This document shows positions 1 through 6,280 of a stretch of DNA of 18,344 bases, one piece after another (positions within the stretch are counted from its first letter, which is position 1; each line of letters starts with the position of its first letter). The translations under genes were made by a program, and so were the position numbers. This DNA is from CBEUVQ01 sp965546615 (GTDB lineage Bacteria > Bacillota > Desulfotomaculia > Desulfotomaculales > Desulfohalotomaculaceae), in contig CBEUVQ010000041.1 of assembly GCA_965546615.1 (NCBI GenBank), positions 1 through 18,344 of the forward strand, read 5' to 3'. A model generated the notes under the pieces. The model worked only from the letters and a program-made list of their open reading frames with translations. It searched no databases and had not been told where the DNA came from.

Positions 1-182
1 ACGGCAAACAACAACTGCCTTACCAAAGCGGTTTGGTATCTGTTACCGAGCAGACCGAACGCGAGCTAATTCAGCGTACGCTGGAGCAGACCAACGGCAA
101 TCGTTCGCAGGCTGCCCGAATGCTTGGTATACCGCGCAGCACGTTGTATTATAAAATGCATCAGCTGGGGTTGATGGATTGA
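1..182 (+). CDS. Sigma-54-dependent transcriptional activator, C-terminal fragment (Fis-type HTH)
   Basis: Only the last 59 complete codons of this gene are in the window (in frame from base 3 to the TGA at 180-182); the start lies upstream. The translation carries a Fis-family DNA-binding helix-turn-helix: an E-rich helix (TERELIQRTLEQ), then NGNRSQAARMLGIPRSTLYYKMHQLGL. The spacing and residues are typical of the extreme C-terminus of NtrC-type enhancer-binding proteins. The AAA+ and sensory domains are not visible, so the signal is unknown. A sigma-54 promoter lies about 215 bases downstream on the same strand, which makes this protein the obvious activator of the amino-acid-oxidase operon that follows; that pairing is inference. 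Base composition is slightly more GC-rich than the downstream genes. Confidence 0.88.
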   Translation, partial: GKQQLPYQSGLVSVTEQTERELIQRTLEQTNGNRSQAARMLGIPRSTLYYKMHQLGLMD

Positions 183-356
183 AGCGCGAACAAGGAGCTG
201 TTGGCGAAAAGAACAGCCGGTCTGACAGTTAGTGATGTCTCTAAAGGCAGGGTAATGATTTTTTGCGCTGTCTGGACAGATCACAAAGGTGTCAAAAGTG
301 TCGGAATGTCGTTAATGTGTACAGAAAACAGACAGATGTATACAGCTGCTGCTGTC

Positions 357-390
357 AAAAAGCGTGCAATGACACGCTTTTTTTATTTTT
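357..390 (+). terminator. Rho-independent terminator after the activator gene
   Basis: An 8-bp perfect stem, AAAGCGTG (359-366) with CACGCTTT (373-380), encloses the loop CAATGA and is followed by a T-rich tract to about 390. It would end transcription from the regulator gene just before the sigma-54 promoter and so insulate the downstream operon. Confidence 0.88.
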
Positions 391-397
391 CGTGAAA

Positions 398-414
398 TTG
401 GCATGAAAATTGCA
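398..414 (+). promoter_or_regulatory. Sigma-54 (RpoN) -24/-12 promoter
   Basis: TTGGCATGAAAATTGCA matches the sigma-54 consensus YTGGCACGNNNNTTGCW at every defined position except one (T for C after GGCA). The GG (400-401) and GC (412-413) dinucleotides have the required 12-base periodicity. The predicted transcription start is near 425, giving a leader of about 18 bases that contains the purine-rich ribosome binding site at 428-436. The neighbouring enhancer-binding-protein gene supports this reading. Confidence 0.85.
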
Positions 415-442
415 AAAATTACATAGCAGGGGGGTAGAGCTT

Positions 443-748
443 ATGCGGATAAATGAACATCCTATTCTCACCTTTGAGAAAGGTAAAAAAGTAAAGTTTT
501 ATTACAACGGTCAGGAATTAGAGGGCTATGATAACGAAACCATAGCAGCCGCTCTTCATGCTAACGGTGTACGGACAATGAGAGAAAGCATTCATTTGCA
601 CCGCCCTCGGGGGCTGTTTTGTAACATCGGCAACTGTTCATCATGTCTGATGACTGTTGACGGTAAGCCCAATGTACGGGTGTGCGTGGAAAAATTGCGC
701 GACGGAATGCGCGTTGAAACCCAAAAAGGGAAGGGTGAATTAAAGTGA
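443..748 (+). CDS. [2Fe-2S] ferredoxin-like subunit of an amino acid/amine dehydrogenase (HcnA-like)
   Basis: A 101-residue protein of the Fer2_4 (sarcosine oxidase alpha N-terminal / HcnA) type. Cysteines at about 60, 65, 68 and 81 (C-x4-C-x2-C-x12-C, including GLFCNIGNCSSC) form the plant-type [2Fe-2S] site, preceded by a ubiquitin-like fold with GYDNETIAAALHANG. In the family it relays electrons between flavin centres of a membrane-independent dehydrogenase complex. I chose the ATG at 443 because it follows a strong Shine-Dalgarno (GCAGGGGGG). The in-frame ATG at 410 lies inside the sigma-54 promoter and upstream of the predicted start of transcription, so it cannot be used. The gene overlaps the next one by 4 bases (GTGA). 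It is the first gene of the operon. Confidence 0.88.
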   Translation: MRINEHPILTFEKGKKVKFYYNGQELEGYDNETIAAALHANGVRTMRESIHLHRPRGLFCNIGNCSSCLMTVDGKPNVRVCVEKLRDGMRVETQKGKGELK

Positions 749-1827
749 TACATACCGAAATTTGTGTTGTTGGAGGCGGCCCGGCCGGTTTAACCGCAGC
801 TTTAAAAGCAGCGGAGTTGGGTGCTTCGGTAACTTTGATTGATCGAAACGATTATTTGGGTGGTCAATTAATTAAACAAACTCACCGCTTTTTTGGCTCT
901 AAGGAGCAGCGAGCATCGGAGCGGGGCATTAATATTGCCCTGGAGCTGGCAGAAGCTGTGCGCAGCGAAAAGAAAATCACTGTTCTTACTGAAGCAACGG
1001 TGCTCGGTTACTATGAAGACGGCGTATTAACAGTTGAGCAAAACGAAAAGTTTCTAAAAATAAAGCCCAAAAAAATTATTATGGCTACCGGCGGGTCGGA
1101 AAAAACATTGGCATTTCCCAATAATGATTTACCGGGTATTTATGGTGCGGGAGCAGTGCAAACCTTGGTTAATGTGTATGGTGTTAAGCCCGGCAATAAG
1201 GTGCTGATGATTGGTGCCGGTAACATCGGGGTGATTGTGAGCTACCAACTGCTGCAGGCAGGTGTGCAGGTTGCGGGAATTGTTGAAGCCGCTCCTAAAA
1301 TTGGTGCATATTGGGTACATGCCTCTAAAGTGGTGCGGGCCGGAGTGCCGATTTATACCGGCTACACCATTAAACGCGCTTGGGGTGAAAAAGAAGTTGA
1401 AGGGGCGACAATAATTAAGCTGGATGAGAAGTGGCAGCCCATTCCGGGAACAGAGATAGATTTTGATATTGATGTAATCTGCCTTTCTGTAGGGCTGTCT
1501 CCGTTAACCGAGTTGTTATGGCAGGCCGGATGCGAAATGAAATATGTTCCGGAATTAAGCGGTCATGTGCCGATCCGCAGCGCCAACCTGGAAACAACTG
1601 TACCCGGCATATATGTAGCCGGTGACGTCAGCGGTATTGAAGAAGCCTCGGCCGCTATGATGGAAGGGTCGCTGGCGGGGTTAAATGCAGCAGAGGCACT
1701 GGGATACAATGCACCTGATTTGTTTGAACAAAAAGCAAAATTAAACAAAGAGCTGGACGGCCTTAGGTCCGGTCCGGTAGGCGAAAAAATAAGAAATGGT
1801 TTAGCAAAAGTGCTTACAGGTGTGTAA
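745..1827 (+). CDS. FAD/NAD(P)-binding oxidoreductase subunit (HcnB / SoxA-core-like)
   Basis: A 360-residue flavoprotein with two Rossmann sites: an N-terminal FAD motif (VVGGGPAGLTAAL, residues 8-20) and an internal nucleotide site (MIGAGNIGVIVSYQLLQAG, about 155-173). A C-terminal FAD-contact motif IYVAGDVSGIEEASAAMMEG starts near 289. This is the pyridine-nucleotide-disulfide-oxidoreductase core of HcnB, of the proline dehydrogenase alpha subunit and of heterotetrameric sarcosine oxidase alpha. It lacks both the Fe-S/Bfd extension and the aminomethyltransferase domain of those proteins. Here those electron-transfer parts are encoded by the next two genes, so this is a split version. The start is GTG at 745, overlapping the upstream stop as GTGA and preceded by AAGGGAAGGGTG. 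It probably passes electrons to or from NAD(P) or a partner Fe-S protein; which acceptor is used is unknown. Confidence 0.87.
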   Translation: MIHTEICVVGGGPAGLTAALKAAELGASVTLIDRNDYLGGQLIKQTHRFFGSKEQRASERGINIALELAEAVRSEKKITVLTEATVLGYYEDGVLTVEQNEKFLKIKPKKIIMATGGSEKTLAFPNNDLPGIYGAGAVQTLVNVYGVKPGNKVLMIGAGNIGVIVSYQLLQAGVQVAGIVEAAPKIGAYWVHASKVVRAGVPIYTGYTIKRAWGEKEVEGATIIKLDEKWQPIPGTEIDFDIDVICLSVGLSPLTELLWQAGCEMKYVPELSGHVPIRSANLETTVPGIYVAGDVSGIEEASAAMMEGSLAGLNAAEALGYNAPDLFEQKAKLNKELDGLRSGPVGEKIRNGLAKVLTGV

Positions 1828-1859
1828 ATATTTAACCTAAATGAAGGGAGGAACAACAT

Positions 1860-2354
1860 GTGTTAGCACAAAACGGTATACCGACTGCTGAAGACTTGGC
1901 TCAAGTAATGCCTGATGCAGAAAGGTTGGGCAAAGGGCCGGTAGCAGTTGCAGAGTGTTTTCAAAATATCCCATGTGATCCGTGTTATCACAGCTGTAAA
2001 CAGGGGGCAATTAAGCCTTTTGATGATATTAACGAACGGCCGCAGGTGGACCATGAAAAATGCAACGGCTGCGGAATGTGTTTAATGCGCTGTCCTGGTT
2101 TGGCAATATTTGTAATTGATGAAACGTATAGTGAAAACGAATCCTTAATAAAACTGCCTTACGAATTTTTACCGCTGCCCGCACAGGATGAATTGGTAGA
2201 CGCTGTCGATCGGGCCGGCAAGGTAGTTGGCGAAGCGCGGGTTGTCAAAGTACAATCAGGCAGAGCATTTGATGGAACCAATGTTGTTTGGTTGGCGGTA
2301 CCGAAAGATCTCACAATGGTAGTACGCCATTTTAAATTACGGGAGGTGCGGTAA
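1860..2354 (+). CDS. 2x[4Fe-4S] ferredoxin-type subunit of the dehydrogenase complex
   Basis: A 164-residue protein with two cysteine clusters. The first, at about residues 33-46, contains the atypical spacing C39-x2-C42-x3-C46 (PCDPCYHSCKQGAI). The second is the classical C68-x2-C71-x2-C74-x3-C78-P (CNGCGMCLMRCPG). It should bind one or two [4Fe-4S] clusters and carry electrons inside the complex encoded by its neighbours. About 85 residues follow the second cluster with no motif I recognise. The start is GTG at 1860, 8 bases after GGGAGG. An ATG at 1858 overlaps it in another frame but meets a stop after one more codon, so an annotation insisting on ATG would miss this gene. The stop is followed at once by the next ATG. 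Confidence 0.82.
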   Translation: MLAQNGIPTAEDLAQVMPDAERLGKGPVAVAECFQNIPCDPCYHSCKQGAIKPFDDINERPQVDHEKCNGCGMCLMRCPGLAIFVIDETYSENESLIKLPYEFLPLPAQDELVDAVDRAGKVVGEARVVKVQSGRAFDGTNVVWLAVPKDLTMVVRHFKLREVR

Positions 2355-2654
2355 ATGGCAGAATGTAAATGCCAAGAGAAAAAAGATGTTACTGTTGTCT
2401 GCCGGTGTGAAGATATAACATTGGAAGAAATCCGTGCCTATATCGATCAGGGGATTACAGACCTGGAACAATTAAAACGTTTACTGCGGGTAGGTATGGG
2501 TCCGTGTCAAGGCCGTACCTGCACACCCCTTATAGTAAGAGAGCTGGCGGCGGCAATGGGTAAGCAGGTGGATGAAATTCCTTTGACCACCTTTCGGCCG
2601 CCTACCGCTCCGGTTAAACTTGGCGTATTGGTAGGGGGTGAAGATGATGACTAA
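2355..2654 (+). CDS. Bfd-like [2Fe-2S] subunit
   Basis: A 99-residue protein with the BFD-like [2Fe-2S] signature: CRCED at 16-20 and GPCQGRTC at 49-56, giving cysteines 16, 18, 51 and 56. Helical text lies between them (ITLEEIRAYIDQGITDLEQLKRLLRVGMG). The same domain ends HcnB, sarcosine oxidase alpha and proline dehydrogenase alpha subunits; here it is a free-standing gene. Two extra cysteines (4 and 6) sit at the N-terminus (ECKC). The start ATG is directly adjacent to the upstream stop, with GGGAGGTGCGG as the ribosome binding site, so translation is probably coupled. The 3' end overlaps the next gene by 8 bases. Role: an electron-transfer link between the flavoprotein and oxidase subunits (inferred from family and operon). 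Confidence 0.86.
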   Translation: MAECKCQEKKDVTVVCRCEDITLEEIRAYIDQGITDLEQLKRLLRVGMGPCQGRTCTPLIVRELAAAMGKQVDEIPLTTFRPPTAPVKLGVLVGGEDDD

Positions 2655-3795
2655 AACTGCAGAAGCGGTAGTAATCGGCGGTGGTATAGTTGGTGTTTCA
2701 ACCGCCTATAATCTGGCTAAGTTAGGATGTAAAAAAGTCGTTTTAATTGAAGAAAAGTATTTGGCAAGCGGTGCTACCGGGCGCTGCGGCGCAGGTGTGC
2801 GCATGCAGTGGGGCACTGAACCGAACTGTGTGCTGTCCCGTGACAGTATTCAGATGCTGGAAAATTTAGAAGAAGAGTTGGGTTATAATGACAGCATTGA
2901 ATTTAAACAAAGCGGTTATTTGCTGCTTGCTTATAATGAAAAAATGGTTGAGCAGTTTCACAAAAACCTTGGTTTGCAGCACCGCTTAGGAATTCCGTCA
3001 CGCTGGGTAACACCGGAAGAGGCCAAAGAATTAGTGCCCCATCTTAACCTGAAAGGCTTACTGGGTGCTACATATTGTGAGAAGGACGGACACTGCAATC
3101 CTTTTAAAACAACGGATGCCTATGCCCAGGCTGCTAAACGCTTGGGAGTAGAGATTATGACTTATACAAAAGTTACCAACCTGCTGAAAAAAGGAGACCG
3201 TATAAATGGTGTAGAAACCACGTCAGGAACTATTGAAGCACCTCTGGTAATCAGCTGCGCGGGTTCTTATACCAAGCAGCTGGGTCAAATGGTGGGAGTA
3301 GATTTGCCAATTACCCCTGAGCGTCACCAAATCCTGGTTACTGAACCGGTAGAACCGACAATGGGACCAATGTTAATGTCATTTTATCACGGCATCTACT
3401 GTCAGCAGGTTCCGCATGGTGGATTTTTAATGGGATTAGGCGACCCCAACGAAATAAAAGATTTTAATATCGACTCTTCTTGGCAATTCATGCAGGAAAT
3501 GGCTGCAAAAATTACTTTTATGCTGCCGATATTGAAAGAACTGCGGGTGGTGCGCCAGTGGGCCGGACTTTATGATTTAACACCGGACAAGACCCAAATT
3601 CTTGGTGCTGTGCCTGAAGTGCCCGGCTTCTTTGTGGCAGCGGGTTTCTCGGGACACGGTTTCATGATTGCGCCGGTGGTAGGGAAATTAATGGCCGAGG
3701 TAATGTTAGGTATGGAGCCGGATTATCCCATTGATATGTATGGAGTTAAACGTTTTGCCAGCGGAGATTTATATGTCGAACCATCAGTAGTTTAA
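2647..3795 (+). CDS. FAD-dependent amino acid / amine oxidase subunit (DadA/SoxB family)
   Basis: A 382-residue protein of the D-amino-acid-oxidase (DAO) family. The N-terminus has the dinucleotide-binding motif AVVIGGGIVGVSTAYNLAKLG (residues 7-27) and SGATGRCGAGVRMQWG (41-56), as seen in sarcosine oxidase beta-like proteins. The C-terminus has the FAD/substrate-contact motif GFSGHGFMIAPVVGK at 333-347. In related complexes (HcnC, D-hydroxyproline dehydrogenase beta, dye-linked proline dehydrogenase beta, SoxB) this subunit oxidises the amine or imino-acid substrate. No SoxD, SoxG or tetrahydrofolate domain is present, so classical folate-linked sarcosine oxidation is unlikely. Candidates are proline, hydroxyproline, a D-amino acid or an N-methyl amino acid. 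I prefer the ATG at 2647 because AGGGGGTG lies at an optimal distance; GTG 2638 and ATG 2644 are alternatives. It is the last gene of the operon. Confidence 0.85.
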   Translation: MTKTAEAVVIGGGIVGVSTAYNLAKLGCKKVVLIEEKYLASGATGRCGAGVRMQWGTEPNCVLSRDSIQMLENLEEELGYNDSIEFKQSGYLLLAYNEKMVEQFHKNLGLQHRLGIPSRWVTPEEAKELVPHLNLKGLLGATYCEKDGHCNPFKTTDAYAQAAKRLGVEIMTYTKVTNLLKKGDRINGVETTSGTIEAPLVISCAGSYTKQLGQMVGVDLPITPERHQILVTEPVEPTMGPMLMSFYHGIYCQQVPHGGFLMGLGDPNEIKDFNIDSSWQFMQEMAAKITFMLPILKELRVVRQWAGLYDLTPDKTQILGAVPEVPGFFVAAGFSGHGFMIAPVVGKLMAEVMLGMEPDYPIDMYGVKRFASGDLYVEPSVV

Positions 3796-3803
3796 TAATA
3801 TTC

Positions 3804-3839
3804 TAATAAAGGGTGTTAAACACACCCTTTATTATTTTT
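3804..3839 (+). terminator. Strong rho-independent terminator of the oxidase operon
   Basis: A 12-bp perfect stem, AATAAAGGGTGT (3805-3816) with ACACCCTTTATT (3822-3833), has a 5-base loop and extends to 13 bp with the flanking T/A pair. It is followed by an A/T-rich tail with a T run at 3835-3839. It begins 9 bases after the stop codon of the oxidase gene. Confidence 0.93.
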
Positions 3840-3840
3840 A

Positions 3841-4113
3841 GGCTGCGTTGAATGAAAAATTTAAAGTTGTTCATAAATACTTTGTGCGGCACTTGTTTAA
3901 TCAAGTGTCAATTTTTTGTATATTCAAAAATGATACAAATTTTGGACAGTTCCGAAAAATTGCAGGAAATTTTTAAGATTCCATTGAATATACTTGAACA
4001 AATAATTGCACAATTAAGGTTTGTTTTGAGTAAAGTTAAGAATAGAAGGGATTTATATTTATTTAAAGTATTCGGAATAGTCTGAATACAGAAGGGTGGG
4101 CTAATAAAGTCTT
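3841..4113 (+). promoter_or_regulatory. AT-rich intergenic control region before the ferredoxin oxidoreductase operon
   Basis: About 270 bases without a convincing gene. Three inverted repeats are visible. The first is CACTTG-TTTAAT-CAAGTG (about 3891-3908). The second is TTTGTAT (3915-3921) with ATACAAA (3933-3939), separated by 11 bases. The third is GTATTC (4068-4073) with GAATAC (4084-4089), just before the ribosome binding site. I could not find a clear sigma-A or sigma-54 promoter, although one must lie here because a strong terminator precedes the region. The repeats may be operators or leader hairpins; nothing in the sequence decides between these. Confidence 0.4.
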
Positions 4114-4329
4114 ATGCAATCACTTCCCCAGATTAAGTTAACGGCAGTTAAAATTAATGAAGTTTGGTGCAAAAAATGCGGCATTTGCACGGCTTTTTGC
4201 AGCAGGGGGGTATTAGTGCAAACGCCGGACAAAAAAATTTTAGCAGAAAAAATTGAAAATTGCATCGGCTGCGGTATATGTGTCAATTTATGTCCGGATT
4301 ATGCCTTAAGTCTGGAGATGGTGGAATAA
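4114..4329 (+). CDS. korD: 2-oxoacid:ferredoxin oxidoreductase delta subunit (2x[4Fe-4S] ferredoxin)
   Basis: A 71-residue ferredoxin-like protein with two C-x2-C-x2-C-x3-C motifs: cysteines 19, 22, 25, 29 (CKKCGICTAFC) and 50, 53, 56, 60 (CIGCGICVNLCP). These bind two [4Fe-4S] clusters that carry electrons from the catalytic subunits to free ferredoxin. The ATG at 4114 is the first possible start, because an in-frame stop lies at 4105. The best purine-rich site (GAAGGGTGGG, 4091-4100) is about 13 bases away, rather far, so initiation may be modest. The stop codon overlaps the start of the alpha subunit as TAATG. Length and position at the head of the operon match KorD/VorD-type delta subunits. 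Confidence 0.9.
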   Translation: MQSLPQIKLTAVKINEVWCKKCGICTAFCSRGVLVQTPDKKILAEKIENCIGCGICVNLCPDYALSLEMVE

Positions 4330-5453
4330 TGAGTAAAATTTGCTTGATGCAGGGAAATGAGGCTTGCGCGGAAGGGGCGCTGGCAGCCGGCTTAAATTTC
4401 TATGCCGGGTATCCAATAACCCCTTCTACAGAAATTGCTGAGCTGCTCTCTCGTAAATTACCTGCGATTGGCGGCAGATTTATTCAGATGGAAGATGAAA
4501 TTGCCGCTATGGCAGCAGTAATTGGTGCTTCGTTAACGGGAAGCAAAGCGATGACTGCTACCAGCGGGCCTGGTTTTTCATTAAAACAAGAGAATATTGG
4601 TTTTGCCGCTATGGCCGAAGTTCCCTGTGTTATTGTTAACGTGCAGCGTGTCGGCCCCAGTACCGGCGTAGCGACAGCACCTGCTCAAGGAGACGTGATG
4701 CAGGCAAGATGGGGCACCCACGGTGATCACCCGATAATTGTTTTGTCACCGATGTCAGTTGAAGAATGTTTTAACCTTACTGTCCGCGCCTTTAATCTGG
4801 CTGAAAGGTTTCGCGTGCCGGTAATCATGCTGATGGATGAAGTTGTTGGTCATATGCGGGAAAGAGTGGAACTGCCTTCTTCAGAGGAGCTGACCATCAT
4901 TAATAGAGCGCAGCCAAAGCAGCATCAGTATATTCCGTATCAACCGGCGGAAAATTTTGTGCCGCCTATGGCTTGTTTTGGCGAAGGTTATCGTTTGCAC
5001 GTTACCGGCTTGGTGCATGATGAAAACGGATTTGCCACTGAAAACCCAATGATTGTTGGAGCACATCTGGAACGGCTGCAAAATAAAATAAATCACTACC
5101 GGCATGAAATTACCGATTGCCGGTGTTTAGAAACTGACGATGCAGATCTGATTGTGATTGCCTACGGGGCTGCTGCCCGCTCTTGTATCAAAGCTGTGCG
5201 CCTGGCCCGGGAGCAGGGCTTAAAAGTAGGATTGTTTCGACCGGTTAGCATCTGGCCTTTTCCTGAAACACAGCTGACGGCATTAATTAATGACAAGGTT
5301 AATTTTTTAGTTGCGGAGATGAACTTGGGCCAATTAGTGTTAGAAGTAGAACGCATTGTCAGCGGACGCTCTAAAGTACACCGATTAAATCAGCTAACAG
5401 GAGAATTAATTAAACCAAAAGATATCCTTGAGAAAATTAAGGAGGTGTACTAA
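4329..5453 (+). CDS. korA: 2-oxoacid:ferredoxin oxidoreductase alpha subunit
   Basis: A 374-residue alpha subunit of the pyruvate:ferredoxin oxidoreductase superfamily. Visible signatures are GYPITPSTEI (27-36), the segment IQMEDEIAAMAAVIGASLTG that contacts the diphosphate cofactor of the partner beta subunit, and TSGPGFSLKQENIGFAAMAEVP. VQRVGPSTGVATAPAQGD and a transketolase C-terminal-like domain (VIAYGAAARSCIKAVRLAREQG) follow. This set is typical of 2-oxoglutarate or branched-chain 2-oxoacid (KorA/VorA) enzymes rather than pyruvate enzymes, which are usually longer or fused. The enzyme converts a 2-oxoacid plus CoA to acyl-CoA, CO2 and reduced ferredoxin. I chose the ATG at 4329, which overlaps the upstream stop (TAATG). 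Substrate specificity is not decided by the sequence. Confidence 0.93.
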   Translation: MSKICLMQGNEACAEGALAAGLNFYAGYPITPSTEIAELLSRKLPAIGGRFIQMEDEIAAMAAVIGASLTGSKAMTATSGPGFSLKQENIGFAAMAEVPCVIVNVQRVGPSTGVATAPAQGDVMQARWGTHGDHPIIVLSPMSVEECFNLTVRAFNLAERFRVPVIMLMDEVVGHMRERVELPSSEELTIINRAQPKQHQYIPYQPAENFVPPMACFGEGYRLHVTGLVHDENGFATENPMIVGAHLERLQNKINHYRHEITDCRCLETDDADLIVIAYGAAARSCIKAVRLAREQGLKVGLFRPVSIWPFPETQLTALINDKVNFLVAEMNLGQLVLEVERIVSGRSKVHRLNQLTGELIKPKDILEKIKEVY

Positions 5454-5454
5454 T

Positions 5455-6279
5455 GTGCTTCCGGAAATTGAACAATTTTTTCGCATTGAAAATCTGCCGC
5501 ATATGTGGTGCCCGGGCTGCGGTAATGGTATTGTTTTGCATGCTTTGGTTAAAGCAATCGCCAATTTGGGTATAGATCAAAACCAAACGACTATTGTTTC
5601 CGGAATTGGCTGCGCAGCAAGATCATCAGGTTATTTGGATTTTGATACACTGCATGCTACTCATGGTCGGGCGCTGGCCTTTGCCACCGGAATAAAATTC
5701 GCTAAGCCGGAGTTGAATGTATTTGTATTAATGGGCGACGGTGATTGTGCTGCCATTGGCGGCAACCATTTAATTCATGCCGCTCGCAGAAATATTAACC
5801 TGACTGCAATTGTTTTTAATAATAATATTTATGGAATGACCGGAGGACAGTACTCGCCGATGACGCCCCACGGAAAGCGTGCAACCACCTCGCTTTTTGG
5901 GAATACCGAAAGACCTTTTGATTTAGCGGAGTTAGCTAAAGGTGCCGGTGCAACCTATGTGGCCCGAGCCACCACTTATCACACCAAACTGCTCACGGAA
6001 CTGATCATGTCTGCTTATAAAAATAAGGGTTTTTCTTTGGTGGAAGCGGTCACTGCTTGTCCGACATCTTTTGGCCGATACAATAAAATGGGTACACCGG
6101 CAGATATGTTGAAGGCTCAGCGGGATAATGCCGTGAATATTAATACAGTGACTGCAAACGGGGGAAAAGTTCCCGCGGGTAAGTTTGTTATCGGTGAACT
6201 TTACCGTGCTGAAGCACCGGAATTTACAGAGGAGTACCTGCAAATGTCTAAAGCTTTGCAGGAGAAAGGTGGGAAATAG
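5455..6279 (+). CDS. korB: 2-oxoacid:ferredoxin oxidoreductase beta subunit (thiamine diphosphate-binding)
   Basis: A 274-residue beta subunit carrying the catalytic thiamine diphosphate site: WCPGCGNG at 18-25 (with GIGC at 50-53, giving Fe-S cysteines), GDGDCAAIGGNH (94-105) and FNNNIYGMTGGQ (121-132) for Mg and diphosphate. THGRALAFATGIK at 69-81 is also conserved in KorB/VorB proteins. The start is GTG at 5455, with the near-perfect Shine-Dalgarno AAGGAGGTG 7-8 bases before it. An out-of-frame ATG at 5453 overlaps this GTG and also overlaps the alpha-subunit stop. An upstream in-frame TTG (5428) lies within the alpha gene before the Shine-Dalgarno and is unlikely. Confidence 0.94.
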   Translation: MLPEIEQFFRIENLPHMWCPGCGNGIVLHALVKAIANLGIDQNQTTIVSGIGCAARSSGYLDFDTLHATHGRALAFATGIKFAKPELNVFVLMGDGDCAAIGGNHLIHAARRNINLTAIVFNNNIYGMTGGQYSPMTPHGKRATTSLFGNTERPFDLAELAKGAGATYVARATTYHTKLLTELIMSAYKNKGFSLVEAVTACPTSFGRYNKMGTPADMLKAQRDNAVNINTVTANGGKVPAGKFVIGELYRAEAPEFTEEYLQMSKALQEKGGK

Positions 6280-6280
6280 A

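Larger units (their letters stand above)
183..442 (+). promoter_or_regulatory. Intergenic control region upstream of the oxidase operon
   Basis: This is non-coding DNA between the activator gene and the [2Fe-2S] subunit. From left to right it holds a short inverted repeat, CTGTC-TG-GACAG (268-279). A pair of GTGTC direct repeats follows at 289-293 and 298-302. The heptamer GACAGAT occurs at 275-281 and again at 331-337. A small hairpin lies at 342-355, a rho-independent terminator at 359-390, and a sigma-54 promoter at 398-414. The repeats sit about 90-160 bases upstream of the predicted transcription start, the usual distance for enhancer-binding-protein sites, so they are candidate upstream activating sequences. 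Their assignment is inference from position and symmetry. Confidence 0.45.

Noticed and set aside
201..395. A 64-codon + strand reading frame between the activator gene and the sigma-54 promoter
   Set aside because: It runs through the terminator stem and the candidate enhancer repeats, has no convincing ribosome binding site and no recognisable protein features.
3986..4012. Possible second sigma-54 promoter before korD (TTGAACAAATAATTGCA)
   Set aside because: The TTGC -12 box is present, but the essential GG of the -24 box is missing at the required spacing.
3852..4085. A 77-codon + strand reading frame in the kor upstream region
   Set aside because: There is no Shine-Dalgarno site, it lies just after a strong terminator with no clear promoter, is AT-rich with low complexity, and contains the inverted repeats. 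More likely chance.
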